NCBI RefSeq assembly: GCF_001591105.1
Contig: NZ_BCUD01000020.1
Location: 1-60,793, forward strand
Length of the DNA: 60,793 bases
Source of the DNA: Vibrio nereis NBRC 15637
GTDB lineage: Bacteria; Pseudomonadota; Gammaproteobacteria; Enterobacterales; Vibrionaceae
Direction of reading: 5' to 3'
Below, in pieces: positions 1 through 8,246 of this stretch; positions within the stretch are counted from its first letter, which is position 1, and every line of letters begins with the position of its first letter. Both the position numbers and the translations under genes were made by a program. Below the pieces are notes generated by a model. That model had not been told where the DNA came from, did not search any database, and was given only the letters and a program-made list of their open reading frames with translations.

Positions 1-566
1 TCTCGCAGACGATCCGCCAGTGCGATCGACGGTGGATCTCCCGCCCGGCCACCAGAAAAGTTTTCCATGCCAATGTGGATCTTACCACCCAAGAAAGTAC
101 CCACTGTGAGTACCACGGCTTTAGCGTGAAACTTCAAACCCATCTGAGTGACGACACCCACGACGGTGTCTTGCTCAACAATCAGATCGTCGACCGATTG
201 TTGAAACAACGTCAGGTTTGGGGTGTTTTCCAGCGCATCACGAACATAGGCTTTGTACAGTGCGCGGTCTGCTTGAGCTCGAGTAGCTCGTACTGCTGGG
301 CCTTTAGATGCATTCAGTGTACGAAACTGAATACCAGCGTGATCAATTGCCTGGGCCATAAGACCACCCATAGCGTCGACCTCTTTCACTAGGTGGCCTT
401 TGCCGATCCCACCAATAGCTGGGTTGCATGACATTTGACCAAGAGTGTCGATATTGTGCGTCAGTAACAGAGTTTTTTGTCCTGTACGCGCAGATGCTAG
501 TGCGGCTTCCGTTCCTGCGTGTCCGCCACCAACAACAATGACGTCAAAGTTTTCGTGATAGAGCAT
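1..566 (-). CDS. mnmG: tRNA uridine-5-carboxymethylaminomethyl modification enzyme MnmG (partial)
   Basis: This is the N-terminal 188 codons; the rest of the gene runs off the left edge. MnmG is the FAD-dependent partner of MnmE and builds the cmnm5 modification on wobble U34 of some tRNAs in the cytoplasm. The reverse strand from the ATG at 566 reads [18 protein letters not shown], giving the FAD-binding glycine motif at residues 11-18, then [12 protein letters not shown] at 47-58, which matches the family. The gene flanks oriC, its usual place in gammaproteobacteria, and its partner mnmE is 1 kb away on the same strand. The identification is firm; only completeness is limited by the window. 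Confidence 0.95.
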   Translation of the reverse strand, partial: MLYHENFDVIVVGGGHAGTEAALASARTGQKTLLLTHNIDTLGQMSCNPAIGGIGKGHLVKEVDAMGGLMAQAIDHAGIQFRTLNASKGPAVRATRAQADRALYKAYVRDALENTPNLTLFQQSVDDLIVEQDTVVGVVTQMGLKFHAKAVVLTVGTFLGGKIHIGMENFSGGRAGDPPSIALADRLR

Positions 567-693
567 GAACTAACCTCAGGTATTCCATCAAGCTGTAGAA
601 AGATAAAAGGAGCGATATTCTACCTTCTTTCAGGGAGTGTGGAAACGCTTTTGAGACTTTTCATTCAAAGGGCTGAAAGACTAATATATATAA

Positions 694-742
694 GATCTAT
701 ATATATGATCTTTTATTAGATCTACTATTAGGATCGACGATC
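694..742. repeat. DNA-unwinding element with tandem GATC-led repeats
   Basis: Consecutive AT-rich units each start with GATC: at 694, 707, 719 and 732, spaced 13, 12 and 13 bp, with another GATC at 739. The units read GATCTATATATAT, GATCTTTTATTA and GATCTACTATTAG. This matches the L/M/R 13-mer arrangement of the E. coli unwinding element, where the duplex opens and DnaA-ATP binds single strands. The position, at the mnmG side next to the first DnaA box, also fits. Confidence 0.8.
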
Positions 743-744
743 TC

Positions 745-753
745 TGTGGATAA
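745..753 (-). promoter_or_regulatory. DnaA box (consensus, next to unwinding element)
   Basis: TGTGGATAA, the reverse complement of the perfect box TTATCCACA. It lies directly beside the GATC repeats, the place of the high-affinity R1 box. Confidence 0.85.
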
Positions 754-850
754 GTGATAAATGATCAACAAGATCATGGATCTTAGAGTGATCATATTCT
801 GTGATCATGATTTGATCTAAGTGAGGATTACCTGGGATCAAAAGTGGTAG

Positions 851-859
851 TTATACACA
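851..859 (+). promoter_or_regulatory. DnaA box
   Basis: TTATACACA, one of the accepted DnaA-box forms (TTATnCACA), inside oriC. Confidence 0.75.
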
Positions 860-924
860 GGGGGGGAATATGATCAAAGTTATTATTGGGATAACTAAAG
901 GAAAGACACTGGATCTTATTAGGT

Positions 925-933
925 TTATCCACA
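925..933 (+). promoter_or_regulatory. DnaA box (consensus)
   Basis: TTATCCACA, a perfect box, 13 bp downstream of a GATC site, inside oriC. Confidence 0.85.
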
Positions 934-983
934 GTCATTTTGATTAAAAAAGCATCGAACGGTAAGGAAGGAGAAAAGAAAAG

Positions 984-992
984 TTATTCACA
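984..992 (+). promoter_or_regulatory. DnaA box at the mioC edge of oriC
   Basis: TTATTCACA fits TTATnCACA. It lies only a few bases from the mioC terminator hairpin. Confidence 0.65.
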
Positions 993-996
993 AAGC

Positions 997-1025
997 AAAA
1001 AAAAGAGCCGCGATTGCGACTCTTA
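997..1025 (-). terminator. Rho-independent terminator of mioC at the oriC border
   Basis: On the minus strand the sequence after mioC forms a stem of AAGAG-CGC against GCG-CTCTT with one mismatch, followed by a run of eight T. It would limit transcription from mioC into the origin. Confidence 0.7.
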
Positions 1026-1032
1026 AGATCCG

Positions 1033-1467
1033 TTAGAAGCGTTCAATGTGCTCTTTTAGCCATTCTTCAGCTGCATCTTCAGGGACATCATGGTTGAGTA
1101 CATCTATGGTAAAGCAGTCCGCGACCGGCGTTGCGCCAATATCTTCTAATAATGCATAGGCGTGTTTACCTGCGGCGCAGAATGTATCGTAACTTGAATC
1201 GCCAATCGCAATGACGGCGAACTTAAGATCACTGGTTTTAGGTGGTGTTTCTTGTAAGCTGTGGATGAACGGCTGGATGTTGTCTGGGTATTCTCCCGCG
1301 CCATGAGTAGAGGTAATGATCAGCCATGTCCCGCTGTTGTCGATCTCTGCCAGGTTCGGCTGATTATGAATCGATGTCTCAAAGCCTTGCTCGACTAAAA
1401 GATCGCTTAGATGGTCACCCACATACTCTGCACCGCCTAGGGTACTGCCTGTAATAATATGAATCAT
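1033..1467 (-). CDS. mioC: FMN-binding protein MioC (flavodoxin family)
   Basis: A 144-residue flavodoxin-like protein. MioC of E. coli binds FMN and supports biotin synthase activity in vitro. The N-terminus [20 protein letters not shown] carries the phosphate-binding loop (GSTLGGAEY), and [12 protein letters not shown] and GDSSYDTFC match the other FMN loops. It is the first gene transcribed toward oriC and is separated from it by a terminator. Family length and synteny both fit. Confidence 0.93.
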   Translation of the reverse strand: MIHIITGSTLGGAEYVGDHLSDLLVEQGFETSIHNQPNLAEIDNSGTWLIITSTHGAGEYPDNIQPFIHSLQETPPKTSDLKFAVIAIGDSSYDTFCAAGKHAYALLEDIGATPVADCFTIDVLNHDVPEDAAEEWLKEHIERF

Positions 1468-1483
1468 GTTAAATCCTTTACCT

Positions 1484-1512
1484 AAAAGAAGCGCGACCTA
1501 CTAGGCCGCGCT
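1484..1512 (-). terminator. Terminator between mnmE and mioC
   Basis: The minus strand after the mnmE stop reads AGCGCGGCC, a short loop, then GGTCGCGCT followed by TCTTTT. It would separate mnmE from mioC at least partly. Confidence 0.65.
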
Positions 1513-1516
1513 GAGA

Positions 1517-2878
1517 TTATTTTCCGATACAGAAAGAAGAGAAGATACGGCCGAGTAGATCATCTGAGGTAAACTCGCCCGTGATCTCACTGAGATGCTG
1601 CTGGGCGATACGTAGCTCTTCAGCGAGGATTTCACCCGCCATGTAGCCCTCTAGCTGTTGCTGACCGATATCAAGGTGTTCTGCGGCCTTTTCTAGCGCT
1701 TCTAGGTGGCGACGTCTGGCCATAAATCCCCCTTCATTACCGCCAGCGAATCCCATGCATTCTTTCAAGTGCGTACGCAGCGCATCAACCCCTTCGCCAG
1801 TCTTTGCCGAAAGGCGGATCAAAGTCGGTGAGTTGACGTGGCAGATCCCGAGGTGTTCATTGGTTTGATCCACTTTATTGCGGATCACCGTCATACCCAT
1901 GTGATCAGGGAGTCGATCGACAAAGTCTGGCCAAATGTCTTTTGGATCGGTAGCGTCTGTTGTGGTGCCGTCTACCATAAATAGTACGCGATCGGCTTGT
2001 GAGATCTCCTCCCATGCGCGCTCAATACCAATCTTTTCGACTTCGTCAGACGCGTCACGCAGGCCTGCGGTATCGATAATGTGCAATGGCATGCCATCAA
2101 TATGGATGTGTTCGCGCAGCACATCACGTGTGGTACCCGCGATGTCGGTTACGATGGCTGACTCTTTACCTGACAGCGCATTGAGTAGGCTTGATTTACC
2201 CGCGTTAGGACGGCCCGCAATCACGACCTTCATCCCTTCGCGCATTATCGCGCCTTGGTTGGCTTCGCGGCGCACCGCTGCTAGGTTATCGATGATGGTT
2301 TGCAAGTCAGCTGATACTTTGCCATCGGCGAGAAAATCGATTTCTTCTTCAGGGAAATCAATCGCAGCTTCGACGTAAATGCGCAGGTGGATCAGCGATT
2401 CCACTAAGGTATGAATGTGATTCGAGAACGCGCCTTGAAGTGACTTGAGGGCTGATTTAGCCGCTTCTTCCGAGCTGGCGTCAATCAAGTCAGCAATGGC
2501 CTCTGCTTGCGCGAGGTCGAGTTTATCGTTCATAAACGCGCGCTCAGAAAACTCGCCTGGTCTTGCGGTACGAATTCCTGGGATTTGTAAGATACGCTTA
2601 ATCAGCATATCCATCACGACAGGGCCGCCGTGGCCTTGTAGCTCAAGCACATCTTCCCCGGTAAAAGAGTTGGGATTCGGGAAGTAGAGGGCGATCCCTT
2701 GGTCGAGCTGTGTGCCGTCCTCAGAGGTGAAAGGGAGGTACTCTGCATAGCGAGGACGCAGTTCCTTACCCGTGACCTCTAGTGCGACTTTAGACGCCAG
2801 AGGGCCGGATACACGGATGATTCCCACACCACCACGTCCAGGGGCTGTTGCCTGAGCAACAATGGTATCAGTTGTCAT
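1517..2878 (-). CDS. mnmE: tRNA modification GTPase MnmE
   Basis: A 453-residue K+-dependent GTPase that works with MnmG on wobble uridine modification. Visible parts: N-terminal tetrahydrofolate-binding domain (about 1-118, [20 protein letters not shown]); a G domain inserted in the helical domain with the P-loop GRPNAGKS at 222-229, DIAGTTRD at about 245-252, DTAG at 269-272 and NKVD near 319; and the invariant C-terminal CIGK at 450-453, whose Cys is needed for catalysis. Full length with no defects. It lies downstream of yidC and is separated from it by a terminator. Confidence 0.97.
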   Translation of the reverse strand: MTTDTIVAQATAPGRGGVGIIRVSGPLASKVALEVTGKELRPRYAEYLPFTSEDGTQLDQGIALYFPNPNSFTGEDVLELQGHGGPVVMDMLIKRILQIPGIRTARPGEFSERAFMNDKLDLAQAEAIADLIDASSEEAAKSALKSLQGAFSNHIHTLVESLIHLRIYVEAAIDFPEEEIDFLADGKVSADLQTIIDNLAAVRREANQGAIMREGMKVVIAGRPNAGKSSLLNALSGKESAIVTDIAGTTRDVLREHIHIDGMPLHIIDTAGLRDASDEVEKIGIERAWEEISQADRVLFMVDGTTTDATDPKDIWPDFVDRLPDHMGMTVIRNKVDQTNEHLGICHVNSPTLIRLSAKTGEGVDALRTHLKECMGFAGGNEGGFMARRRHLEALEKAAEHLDIGQQQLEGYMAGEILAEELRIAQQHLSEITGEFTSDDLLGRIFSSFCIGK

Positions 2879-2954
2879 ATAGATGCCTTTCGAGCTTGGG
2901 CCGGAATTACAGGCCTTGAGAAAATGGAGTTAGCTGAATTGTAATCAGCTCAAA

Positions 2955-2983
2955 TAAAAAAGGCGACCTTTTGGCCGCCTTTC
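2955..2983 (-). terminator. Terminator of the rpmH-rnpA-yidD-yidC operon
   Basis: The minus strand reads AAAGGCGGCC, a short loop, GGTCGCCTTTTTT, immediately after the yidC stop and before mnmE. Confidence 0.8.
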
Positions 2984-2998
2984 ATTGTTTAATGGCTG

Positions 2999-4618
2999 TT
3001 ACTTAGTGTGTAAGCCTTTCTTTTCCAGCGCTTTATAAATAAGTGACTGCTGGATAAGCGTTACTACGTTTGATACTAGCCAGTAAAGTACCAGACCTGA
3101 CGGGAAGAACAGGAAGAAGAAAGTAAACATAACCGGCATAAAGGTCATGATCTTCTGCTGCATTGGGTCCGTAACAGTTGTTGGGCTCATTTTCTGAATC
3201 ATGAACATCGACGCACCCATCAGGATTGGCAAGATGTATAGCGGGTCTTGCGCTGACAGATCGTGGATCCAACCAAAGAACGGTGAATGGCGTAGCTCAA
3301 CCGATTCCATTAGCGCCCAGTATAGTGCGATGAAGATCGGCATCTGAAGAATTAGAGGAAGACAGCCGCCCAGTGGGTTTACTTTCTCTTTCTTGTACAG
3401 TTCCATCATTTCTTGGCTCATGCGTTGACGGTCGTCGCCGATACGCTCACGCATTGCTTGCAGCTTAGGCTGTAGCATGCGCATTTTTGCCATTGAGGTG
3501 TACTGAGCTTTGGTCAGTGGGTACATCGCACCACGAACAATGAAAGTCAGACAGATGATGGCCACACCCCAGTTACCCACGAAGCTTTGAATGAAAGAAA
3601 GCAGCATGTGCAGTGGTTTTGCGATGAACCATAACCAGCCGTAATCGACTACAAGGTCCAGGTTTGGTGCGACTTCTTCCATTTGGTTTTGAAGTTTAGG
3701 ACCAACCCAAAGTGTTGCTGTGAATTGAGCACTGTCACCATTAGCGATAGTTTTATTCGGCATACGTACGCCGATGTCACCTAGGTTGCCAATTACACGA
3801 GTGTACAGGCTGGTGCCAGGTTCGTTGCGAGGGATCCAAGCGGATGCGAAGTAGTGCTGGATCATCGCCGCCCAACCTTCACCGTTAGGTAGGTTTAGCG
3901 ATAGGTTACGATCCTGCATATCGTCAAAGCTGTATTTACTGTAACGGTTTTCTTCCGTCGAGTAAGCACCACCGCGGTATGTTGGCATTGTGATGCTGCC
4001 GCCATCGTCCATTAGGTTTTGACGTAAGTGCGCGTACATACCAAAGGTTGCGTTGTTGCCTGAGTTGTTAACCACATTGTATTCAACGTCTACCGCGTAG
4101 CTACCGCGCTTAACGATGATAGTTTTGGTGTACTCAAGACCATTTGCCGAGTAAGTCATTGGGATGCGTAGTTCATCTTGACCTTCTGCCAGCGTAAACT
4201 GGTCATCACTAACTGCGTAGTGAGGGCGATTTGTGCTGCTTAAATCGATGCCTTGAGGGCCGACTAGACCACTTTGCGCGATAAACTGGTGACCAGCTTC
4301 GTTCTTAAGCAGAACGAATGGGTCAGAAGAATCGAGTTCTGCTGAGTACTGGTTTAGGTCTGCATTCACAACGTCACCACCAACCGTATCAATCGACAGA
4401 GTCAATACATCAGTTGTTACGGTAATCGTTTTGGCAGAAGCTTGCTGCGCAGGAGCTGGGTCTAGCTCGTCAGCAAAAGATGGTGCAGGTAGAGTACTGC
4501 TTGATTGAGCCTGTTCAATCGGCTGAGGCGTAGGATTCTTTGCGACTTGCCATTGCTGGAACAATAGGAAAGAAACCAGTGCTAGCGCGATTAACAGGAT
4601 ATTACGTTGAGAATCCAT
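2999..4618 (-). CDS. yidC: Membrane protein insertase YidC
   Basis: A 539-residue Oxa1/YidC-family inner-membrane insertase that folds and inserts membrane proteins alone or with SecYEG. I chose the ATG at 4618 ([17 protein letters not shown]); the open frame extends 18 codons upstream, but that part overlaps yidD and is not family-like. Visible: first membrane segment at about residues 6-20, a large periplasmic beta-sandwich domain (about 60-340), then the conserved five-helix core with [14 protein letters not shown] and the [21 protein letters not shown] region. The start lies 2 nt after the yidD stop, indicating translational coupling. Confidence 0.96.
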   Translation of the reverse strand: MDSQRNILLIALALVSFLLFQQWQVAKNPTPQPIEQAQSSSTLPAPSFADELDPAPAQQASAKTITVTTDVLTLSIDTVGGDVVNADLNQYSAELDSSDPFVLLKNEAGHQFIAQSGLVGPQGIDLSSTNRPHYAVSDDQFTLAEGQDELRIPMTYSANGLEYTKTIIVKRGSYAVDVEYNVVNNSGNNATFGMYAHLRQNLMDDGGSITMPTYRGGAYSTEENRYSKYSFDDMQDRNLSLNLPNGEGWAAMIQHYFASAWIPRNEPGTSLYTRVIGNLGDIGVRMPNKTIANGDSAQFTATLWVGPKLQNQMEEVAPNLDLVVDYGWLWFIAKPLHMLLSFIQSFVGNWGVAIICLTFIVRGAMYPLTKAQYTSMAKMRMLQPKLQAMRERIGDDRQRMSQEMMELYKKEKVNPLGGCLPLILQMPIFIALYWALMESVELRHSPFFGWIHDLSAQDPLYILPILMGASMFMIQKMSPTTVTDPMQQKIMTFMPVMFTFFFLFFPSGLVLYWLVSNVVTLIQQSLIYKALEKKGLHTK

Positions 4619-4620
4619 CG

Positions 4621-4884
4621 TTAATTGTCTCTGTCTTGGTTTTGGACTGGTGGTACGGGGTCGTATGTCCAACCCTTTCTATTTAAAGGATTGCATTTTA
4701 ATAGACGTTTGCTTGATAACCAACACCCTTTTACAAAACCGTGAGCTTTCAACGCTTCTATGGCATAAGTAGAGCAAGTTGGGGAAAAACGACAACGTGG
4801 TCCGAGGATCGGACTAATAAAGGCCTTGTAAAGTCGGACGAGACCGATAGCTACCCGCGAGAGGGGCGAGACAGACGCTGCCAT
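4621..4884 (-). CDS. yidD: Membrane protein insertion efficiency factor YidD
   Basis: An 87-residue member of the YidD family, a small membrane-associated protein thought to help YidC-dependent insertion. The family core is plain: [20 protein letters not shown], then [11 protein letters not shown] and the C-rich CNP motif. Its start (ATG 4884) lies inside the 3' end of rnpA in another frame, overlapping by 34 nt, which is the normal arrangement for this gene pair and suggests coupled translation. Confidence 0.93.
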   Translation of the reverse strand: MAASVSPLSRVAIGLVRLYKAFISPILGPRCRFSPTCSTYAIEALKAHGFVKGCWLSSKRLLKCNPLNRKGWTYDPVPPVQNQDRDN

Positions 4885-5207
4885 AACTTATCAAACAATT
4901 TGAACATTTCTTCATTGCTCAAATCTTGCGCGCTTTTCTTTGCAATAACAACAAAATCTTTATTAGGAAGCTGATGTTGTTTGTTACGAAAGCTTTCACG
5001 AGCGAGACGCTTAAAGCGATTTCGACCAACAGCAGTTTTAATCTGTTTTTTCGGAACGGCTAAACCTAGTCTTGGGTGAGATAAGGAATTTTTGCGAGCG
5101 ATGATGGTGAAATGAGGTGAGCCAGCTCGATGAGCTTGCTGAAAGACATTTTGATAATGCTCGGGAGTTAACAAGCGTAACTCCCGATTGAACGCGTACG
5201 TATTCAA
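4851..5207 (-). CDS. rnpA: Ribonuclease P protein component
   Basis: A 118-residue protein subunit of RNase P, which matures the 5' ends of tRNAs. The RNR signature is present ([13 protein letters not shown], about residues 61-73), as is the conserved [12 protein letters not shown] opening. The start appears to be TTG at 5207, since no ATG or GTG fits before the conserved region and the frame opens [12 protein letters not shown]. It begins 12 nt after the rpmH stop, with no strong Shine-Dalgarno sequence, so initiation is probably coupled to rpmH. The rare start codon may keep the product low. Confidence 0.94.
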   Translation of the reverse strand: MNTYAFNRELRLLTPEHYQNVFQQAHRAGSPHFTIIARKNSLSHPRLGLAVPKKQIKTAVGRNRFKRLARESFRNKQHQLPNKDFVVIAKKSAQDLSNEEMFKLFDKLWQRLSRPSRG

Positions 5208-5219
5208 AATAATCGAAGA

Positions 5220-5354
5220 TTACTTAGAAAGACGCTTACGGCCTTTAGCACGACGTGCGTTGATTGTTGCACGACCGTTCTTAGTAGCCATACGTGCACG
5301 GAAACCGTGAGTACGCTTGCGCTTTAGAACTGAAGGTTGAAAAGTGCGTTTCAT
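5220..5354 (-). CDS. rpmH: Large ribosomal subunit protein bL34
   Basis: A 44-residue, very basic ribosomal protein. The minus strand reads [20 protein letters not shown] and continues to KGRKRLSK, essentially the invariant bL34 sequence. It is the first gene of the rpmH-rnpA-yidD-yidC operon and has a strong promoter at 5483-5511. Confidence 0.98.
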   Translation of the reverse strand: MKRTFQPSVLKRKRTHGFRARMATKNGRATINARRAKGRKRLSK

Positions 5355-5417
5355 GATAATTACCTTTACTGATCAGTAGTTTTAGGTTCTTGTTAAACCC
5401 GGCGTGGGTATTGCGCT

Positions 5418-5480
5418 TTCTTTATATAAAGAAGCTCTTTATATAGAGAAGAGTAACCGACGCCTCTCAACAAAGAGGCG
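5418..5480 (-). promoter_or_regulatory. Structured rpmH leader with three hairpins
   Basis: The roughly 120-nt leader between the predicted rpmH start site and its ATG contains a hairpin of CGCCTC/GAGGCG (5461-5480), an imperfect palindrome CTCTTTATATAGAG (5435-5448) and a perfect 16-bp palindrome TTCTTTATATAAAGAA (5418-5433). The last two resemble each other. This could be an RNA stability or regulatory structure; its function is not known to me. Confidence 0.45.
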
Positions 5481-5482
5481 GA

Positions 5483-5511
5483 ATTGTAATCACAGTCACA
5501 TCAAGTGTCAA
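5483..5511 (-). promoter_or_regulatory. Sigma70 promoter of rpmH
   Basis: The minus strand carries a perfect -35 TTGACA (5506-5511), a 17-bp spacer and -10 TACAAT (5483-5488). Near-consensus strength suits a ribosomal protein operon. Confidence 0.85.
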
Positions 5512-5598
5512 TCATTGAGCGACTGCTAAATTCCGGCCGAGCGATTATACGTAGTGTGAGTAAAATCTCAAGGATCACGCGATCTTTGCTTGTGATCT

Positions 5599-6336
5599 TT
5601 ACTCAGCACCAACTTGACGAAGGAACTTCCTTAAACGAGGATCCTGTGGATTACCGAAGATATCCTGTGGAGATCCCTGCTCAACGATGTTGCCTTCTGC
5701 CATAAAGATCACTCTATCGGCAACCTCTTTGGCAAATTGCATTTCATGCGTGACCACCAGCATAGTCTGATGTTTCGTCGCTAACTCCTTCATTAATTGG
5801 AGAACTTCTCCTACCCATTCAGGATCGAGCGCCGACGTTGGTTCATCAAACAGCAGTAATTCTGGTTGCAGTGCCATTGCGCGACCAATGCCCACACGCT
5901 GCTGTTGTCCACCAGACAGAGCCGCTGGATAACTATCGCCTTTATCCCCAAGACCGATGTCATCCAGAATCTCTTGCGCGCGTTGTAACGCATCCGATTT
6001 TTTCCATCCACGCACGGTTATTAAACCTTCTGCGATATTCTGTCGGGCTGTCATATGAGAAAACAGCGCATAGTTTTGGAAAACGAATCCGGTTTTACGG
6101 CGTAGCGCAATCACTTCTGCTTTGGTGTGATGTTCTGTATCGACACTCACATCGTCGATAGTAATCACGCCTTTATCAGCATTTTCAAGAAAGTTCACCG
6201 TGCGCAGTAGGGTGGACTTGCCAGTACCACTGGAGCCAATAATCACGATGATCTCGCCTTGTTTTATATCGATATCAATACCTTTGAGTACTTCCGTGCC
6301 TCCGAAGCGCTTGTGAATATTTGCTAGCTTGATCAT
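5599..6336 (-). CDS. Polar amino-acid ABC transporter, ATP-binding protein
   Basis: A 245-residue cytoplasmic ATPase of the polar amino-acid uptake family (GlnQ/HisP/TcyN type). Walker [10 protein letters not shown] is at 34-42, the Q-loop follows ([10 protein letters not shown]), the signature is [14 protein letters not shown], and Walker B is [13 protein letters not shown]. It overlaps the permease gene by 4 nt and is the last gene of a three-gene operon with the permease and the binding protein. The binding protein resembles cystine-binding TcyJ (FliY), so cystine is the likely substrate, but this is inference. Confidence 0.92.
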   Translation of the reverse strand: MIKLANIHKRFGGTEVLKGIDIDIKQGEIIVIIGSSGTGKSTLLRTVNFLENADKGVITIDDVSVDTEHHTKAEVIALRRKTGFVFQNYALFSHMTARQNIAEGLITVRGWKKSDALQRAQEILDDIGLGDKGDSYPAALSGGQQQRVGIGRAMALQPELLLFDEPTSALDPEWVGEVLQLMKELATKHQTMLVVTHEMQFAKEVADRVIFMAEGNIVEQGSPQDIFGNPQDPRLRKFLRQVGAE

Positions 6337-7004
6337 CGTACGTATGCCTTGTTCAGTTTAGCTTCTGCCCAGATTTGGACGCGAGTGAGGACAACCACAA
6401 CTGCCCAGTAAATCAATGCGACGGCTAAGAAAGCTTCAAAGAAACGGAAGCTAGACGAAGCTTCCATTTGTGCTTTCGCCATGATTTCAGCCACACCCAG
6501 CGTAAACGCCAAAGAGGTTGATTTAATCATGTCGATGAAATAGTTCATTAATGAAGGCAGAGCAACACGAGTGGCTTGCGGCAAAATCACACGGCGCATC
6601 GCTTGTGAGGTGGTCATGCCAACAGACAGGCTGGCTTCCATTTGACTACGGTCAATGCCGATGATTGCGGCGCGGATACTTTCCGCCATATAAGCGGCAA
6701 AGTGTAAGGTTAAACCGATCACGGCAGCGCTAAACGCATCCAAGCCAACCATAAATGGAAAGACTTGTGGTAGACCGTAATAAAGAAGGAACAGTTGAAC
6801 CAGTAATGGCGTACCGCGGAAAAAACTAATATAAAGTTGGCTTAGCTGATCTAAAACTGGGACACGAAATACGCGGATATTCGCCAAAATGACCGATAAA
6901 ATCAGTGAAAATAACAATCCCCAAGTCGCCATTTCCATTGTGGTGCCAAGATATTTGAGCAATATCGGCATCAGGTCTAGCATATAGTTAAAATCAAATC
7001 CCAT
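6333..7004 (-). CDS. Polar amino-acid ABC transporter, permease
   Basis: A 223-residue inner-membrane permease of the HisM/YecS type. Several hydrophobic helices are visible, with the family EAA-like loop around [22 protein letters not shown] at about 135-156, which contacts the ATPase. A single permease gene suggests a homodimeric channel. It is placed between the ATPase (4-nt overlap) and the binding protein (112 nt away, with a hairpin and a DnaA box in the gap). Confidence 0.92.
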   Translation of the reverse strand: MGFDFNYMLDLMPILLKYLGTTMEMATWGLLFSLILSVILANIRVFRVPVLDQLSQLYISFFRGTPLLVQLFLLYYGLPQVFPFMVGLDAFSAAVIGLTLHFAAYMAESIRAAIIGIDRSQMEASLSVGMTTSQAMRRVILPQATRVALPSLMNYFIDMIKSTSLAFTLGVAEIMAKAQMEASSSFRFFEAFLAVALIYWAVVVVLTRVQIWAEAKLNKAYVR

Positions 7005-7041
7005 AGCTTGTCTCAGTTAAAGTTGATACTTATAGAAATGC

Positions 7042-7074
7042 AAAACCCACTGCAAAGCTGGAGCGCAGTGGGTT
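7042..7074 (-). terminator. Intercistronic hairpin between binding-protein and permease genes
   Basis: The minus strand forms AACCCACTGC, an 11-nt loop, then GCAGTGGGTT with a short T run. It probably ends a fraction of transcripts or protects the upstream mRNA, so the binding protein is made in excess, as is common in ABC uptake operons. Confidence 0.65.
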
Positions 7075-7094
7075 GAGAAACTTATCCTAATTTA

Positions 7095-7103
7095 TGTGGA
7101 TAA
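7095..7103 (-). promoter_or_regulatory. Consensus DnaA box inside the ABC operon
   Basis: TGTGGATAA, the reverse complement of TTATCCACA, lies 13 bp beyond the binding-protein stop codon, between that gene and its hairpin. It may be a chance match or a DnaA-titration or regulatory site near oriC. Confidence 0.5.
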
Positions 7104-7116
7104 GAAAGGTAATTGG

Positions 7117-7866
7117 TTACTTCTTGGTAATGTCAGCACCAAACCACTTCTGAGAGATTTTTTCTAGAGTGCCGTCTGCACGCATCTCTGCAAGTGCTTT
7201 ATTTACTTCCGTTTGAAGTTTCTTACCATTTTCGTTGTCGACGAAAGGCCACGCATTTTCGATCGTTTCAAACGGTTGACCAGCCAGCTGCAGAGGTAGG
7301 CCTGTTTTCTTGATCAGTTCCAGTGCCGATAGTCGATCCATGATAAAGGCATCTGCGCGACCTAGTGCCACATCGTGCTCGATACCTGTTTCGTAGGTTT
7401 TGATGTTGATCTTGCCGTCTTTGTCGTAGCTGCGTAGTAGCTGTTCAAAGTTAGAACCAAGGTTTACGGCAACGGTTTTTCCCGCAAGATCATCCACATT
7501 CTTGATGCTGTCATTGCCTTTACGCACGGTGATTTGTGCGCCATCGATAACATATGGGTCTGCAAATAGGTATTTTGCTTTACGCGCATCGGTCATGGTG
7601 ATCTGGTTAGAAATGGTGTCGATGCGCCCTGTCTCTAGTAGACCGAATAAACCAGAAAAGTTTGCTGTTACGTACTCAACGTTGTAGTCGTTGCGCTTAC
7701 CAATCTCATCCCACAGGTCAACTTCGAAGCCTTGCAGCTTATCTTGCTGAACAAACGTGAATGGGAAGTAACGGCCCGACATACCGACTTTTACGTCAGT
7801 TGCGGCTTGAACAGTGGCAGCAGAGAGAGCGATTGCTGCAACCGCAGCTTTAATCCAGTTTTTCAT
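7117..7866 (-). CDS. Periplasmic amino-acid-binding protein, probably cystine type
   Basis: A 249-residue type-3 solute-binding protein. I chose the ATG at 7866 (MKNWIKAAVAAIALSAATVQA), which gives a clean signal peptide of about 21 residues. The open frame continues 17 codons upstream, but that part is not signal-like. The mature part shows the two-lobe amino-acid-binder pattern, with TISNQITMTDARKAKY, the DRLSALELIKKTG segment and the terminal WFGADITK, which closely resemble E. coli FliY/TcyJ. Cystine is therefore my best guess; a basic amino acid is the alternative. First gene of the operon. Confidence 0.88.
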   Translation of the reverse strand: MKNWIKAAVAAIALSAATVQAATDVKVGMSGRYFPFTFVQQDKLQGFEVDLWDEIGKRNDYNVEYVTANFSGLFGLLETGRIDTISNQITMTDARKAKYLFADPYVIDGAQITVRKGNDSIKNVDDLAGKTVAVNLGSNFEQLLRSYDKDGKINIKTYETGIEHDVALGRADAFIMDRLSALELIKKTGLPLQLAGQPFETIENAWPFVDNENGKKLQTEVNKALAEMRADGTLEKISQKWFGADITKK

Positions 7867-8133
7867 AGTAAAACTCCATATATTTATGGGGGTAGATACT
7901 AATGTTACTTTGGTCAATTAGATAAATAACCAAGTGAAATAACCTAGATGCCAGAGTAATAAGCTGCATAAACTATAGCAGCCGATTTGAATCCTTGTTT
8001 GGCCCTTCGAGAAAACTTCATGCACAGAGTTATCACCAGATTGACGATCTTAGTAAAATAGCCCAAATGTGGATCAATATGTGGGTAAAAATGGGGCATG
8101 GTGTGTGGATCTAACGAATAATCTCGAAAATAT

Positions 8134-8142
8134 TGTGAATAA
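8134..8142 (-). promoter_or_regulatory. DnaA box upstream of dnaA
   Basis: TGTGAATAA, the reverse complement of TTATTCACA, lies 105 bp before the dnaA start codon, facing the partner box at 8151-8159. Probable autoregulation. Confidence 0.6.
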
Positions 8143-8150
8143 CTTGGATC

Positions 8151-8159
8151 TTATTCACT
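8151..8159 (+). promoter_or_regulatory. DnaA box (one mismatch) upstream of dnaA
   Basis: TTATTCACT differs from TTATnCACA at the last base. It lies 8 bp from the inverted box at 8134-8142. Confidence 0.5.
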
Positions 8160-8246
8160 GGATCGTCGATCAATCGCTGGCGATCTCGGTTATCAACAGG
8201 TAAAATTGCCAATCTTTTCCGATTAACGACTTTGAGTGGGGGCACC

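Larger units (their letters stand above)
567..1032. other. oriC: Chromosomal replication origin oriC
   Basis: A 466-bp gene-free stretch between mnmG and mioC, the standard oriC position in Vibrio and E. coli. It holds four 9-mers of the DnaA-box type (745-753 reverse, 851-859, 925-933, 984-992), an AT-rich block at about 660-730, and 14 GATC (Dam/SeqA) sites between 694 and 915. That GATC density is far above chance and is typical of origins sequestered by SeqA. An IHF site probably exists, but I could not place one with confidence. Confidence 0.93.
7867..8246. promoter_or_regulatory. Divergent regulatory region of the ABC operon and dnaA
   Basis: A 380-bp stretch with no gene. It holds two DnaA-box-like 9-mers near dnaA, several GATC sites (in the last 150 bp or so) and, on the minus strand, an extended -10-like TGCTATAGT near 7974-7982 that may serve the ABC operon. 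Autorepression of dnaA by DnaA is well known in gammaproteobacteria, and the boxes fit that. I could not define the dnaA promoter exactly. Confidence 0.55.

Noticed and set aside
75..719. Plus-strand frames over mnmG and oriC
   Set aside because: The left one is antisense to mnmG; the right one crosses from the mnmG start into the AT-rich origin and has no good start.
5556..5606. Imperfect inverted repeat overlapping the stop of the ABC ATPase gene (TGAGTAAA ... TTTACTCA)
   Set aside because: Could be a terminator, but the stem is interrupted and there is no T run, so it is not listed as one.
7867..8246. Second replication origin upstream of dnaA
   Set aside because: It has DnaA boxes and GATC sites, but no unwinding repeats or full box set; autoregulation of dnaA explains it better.
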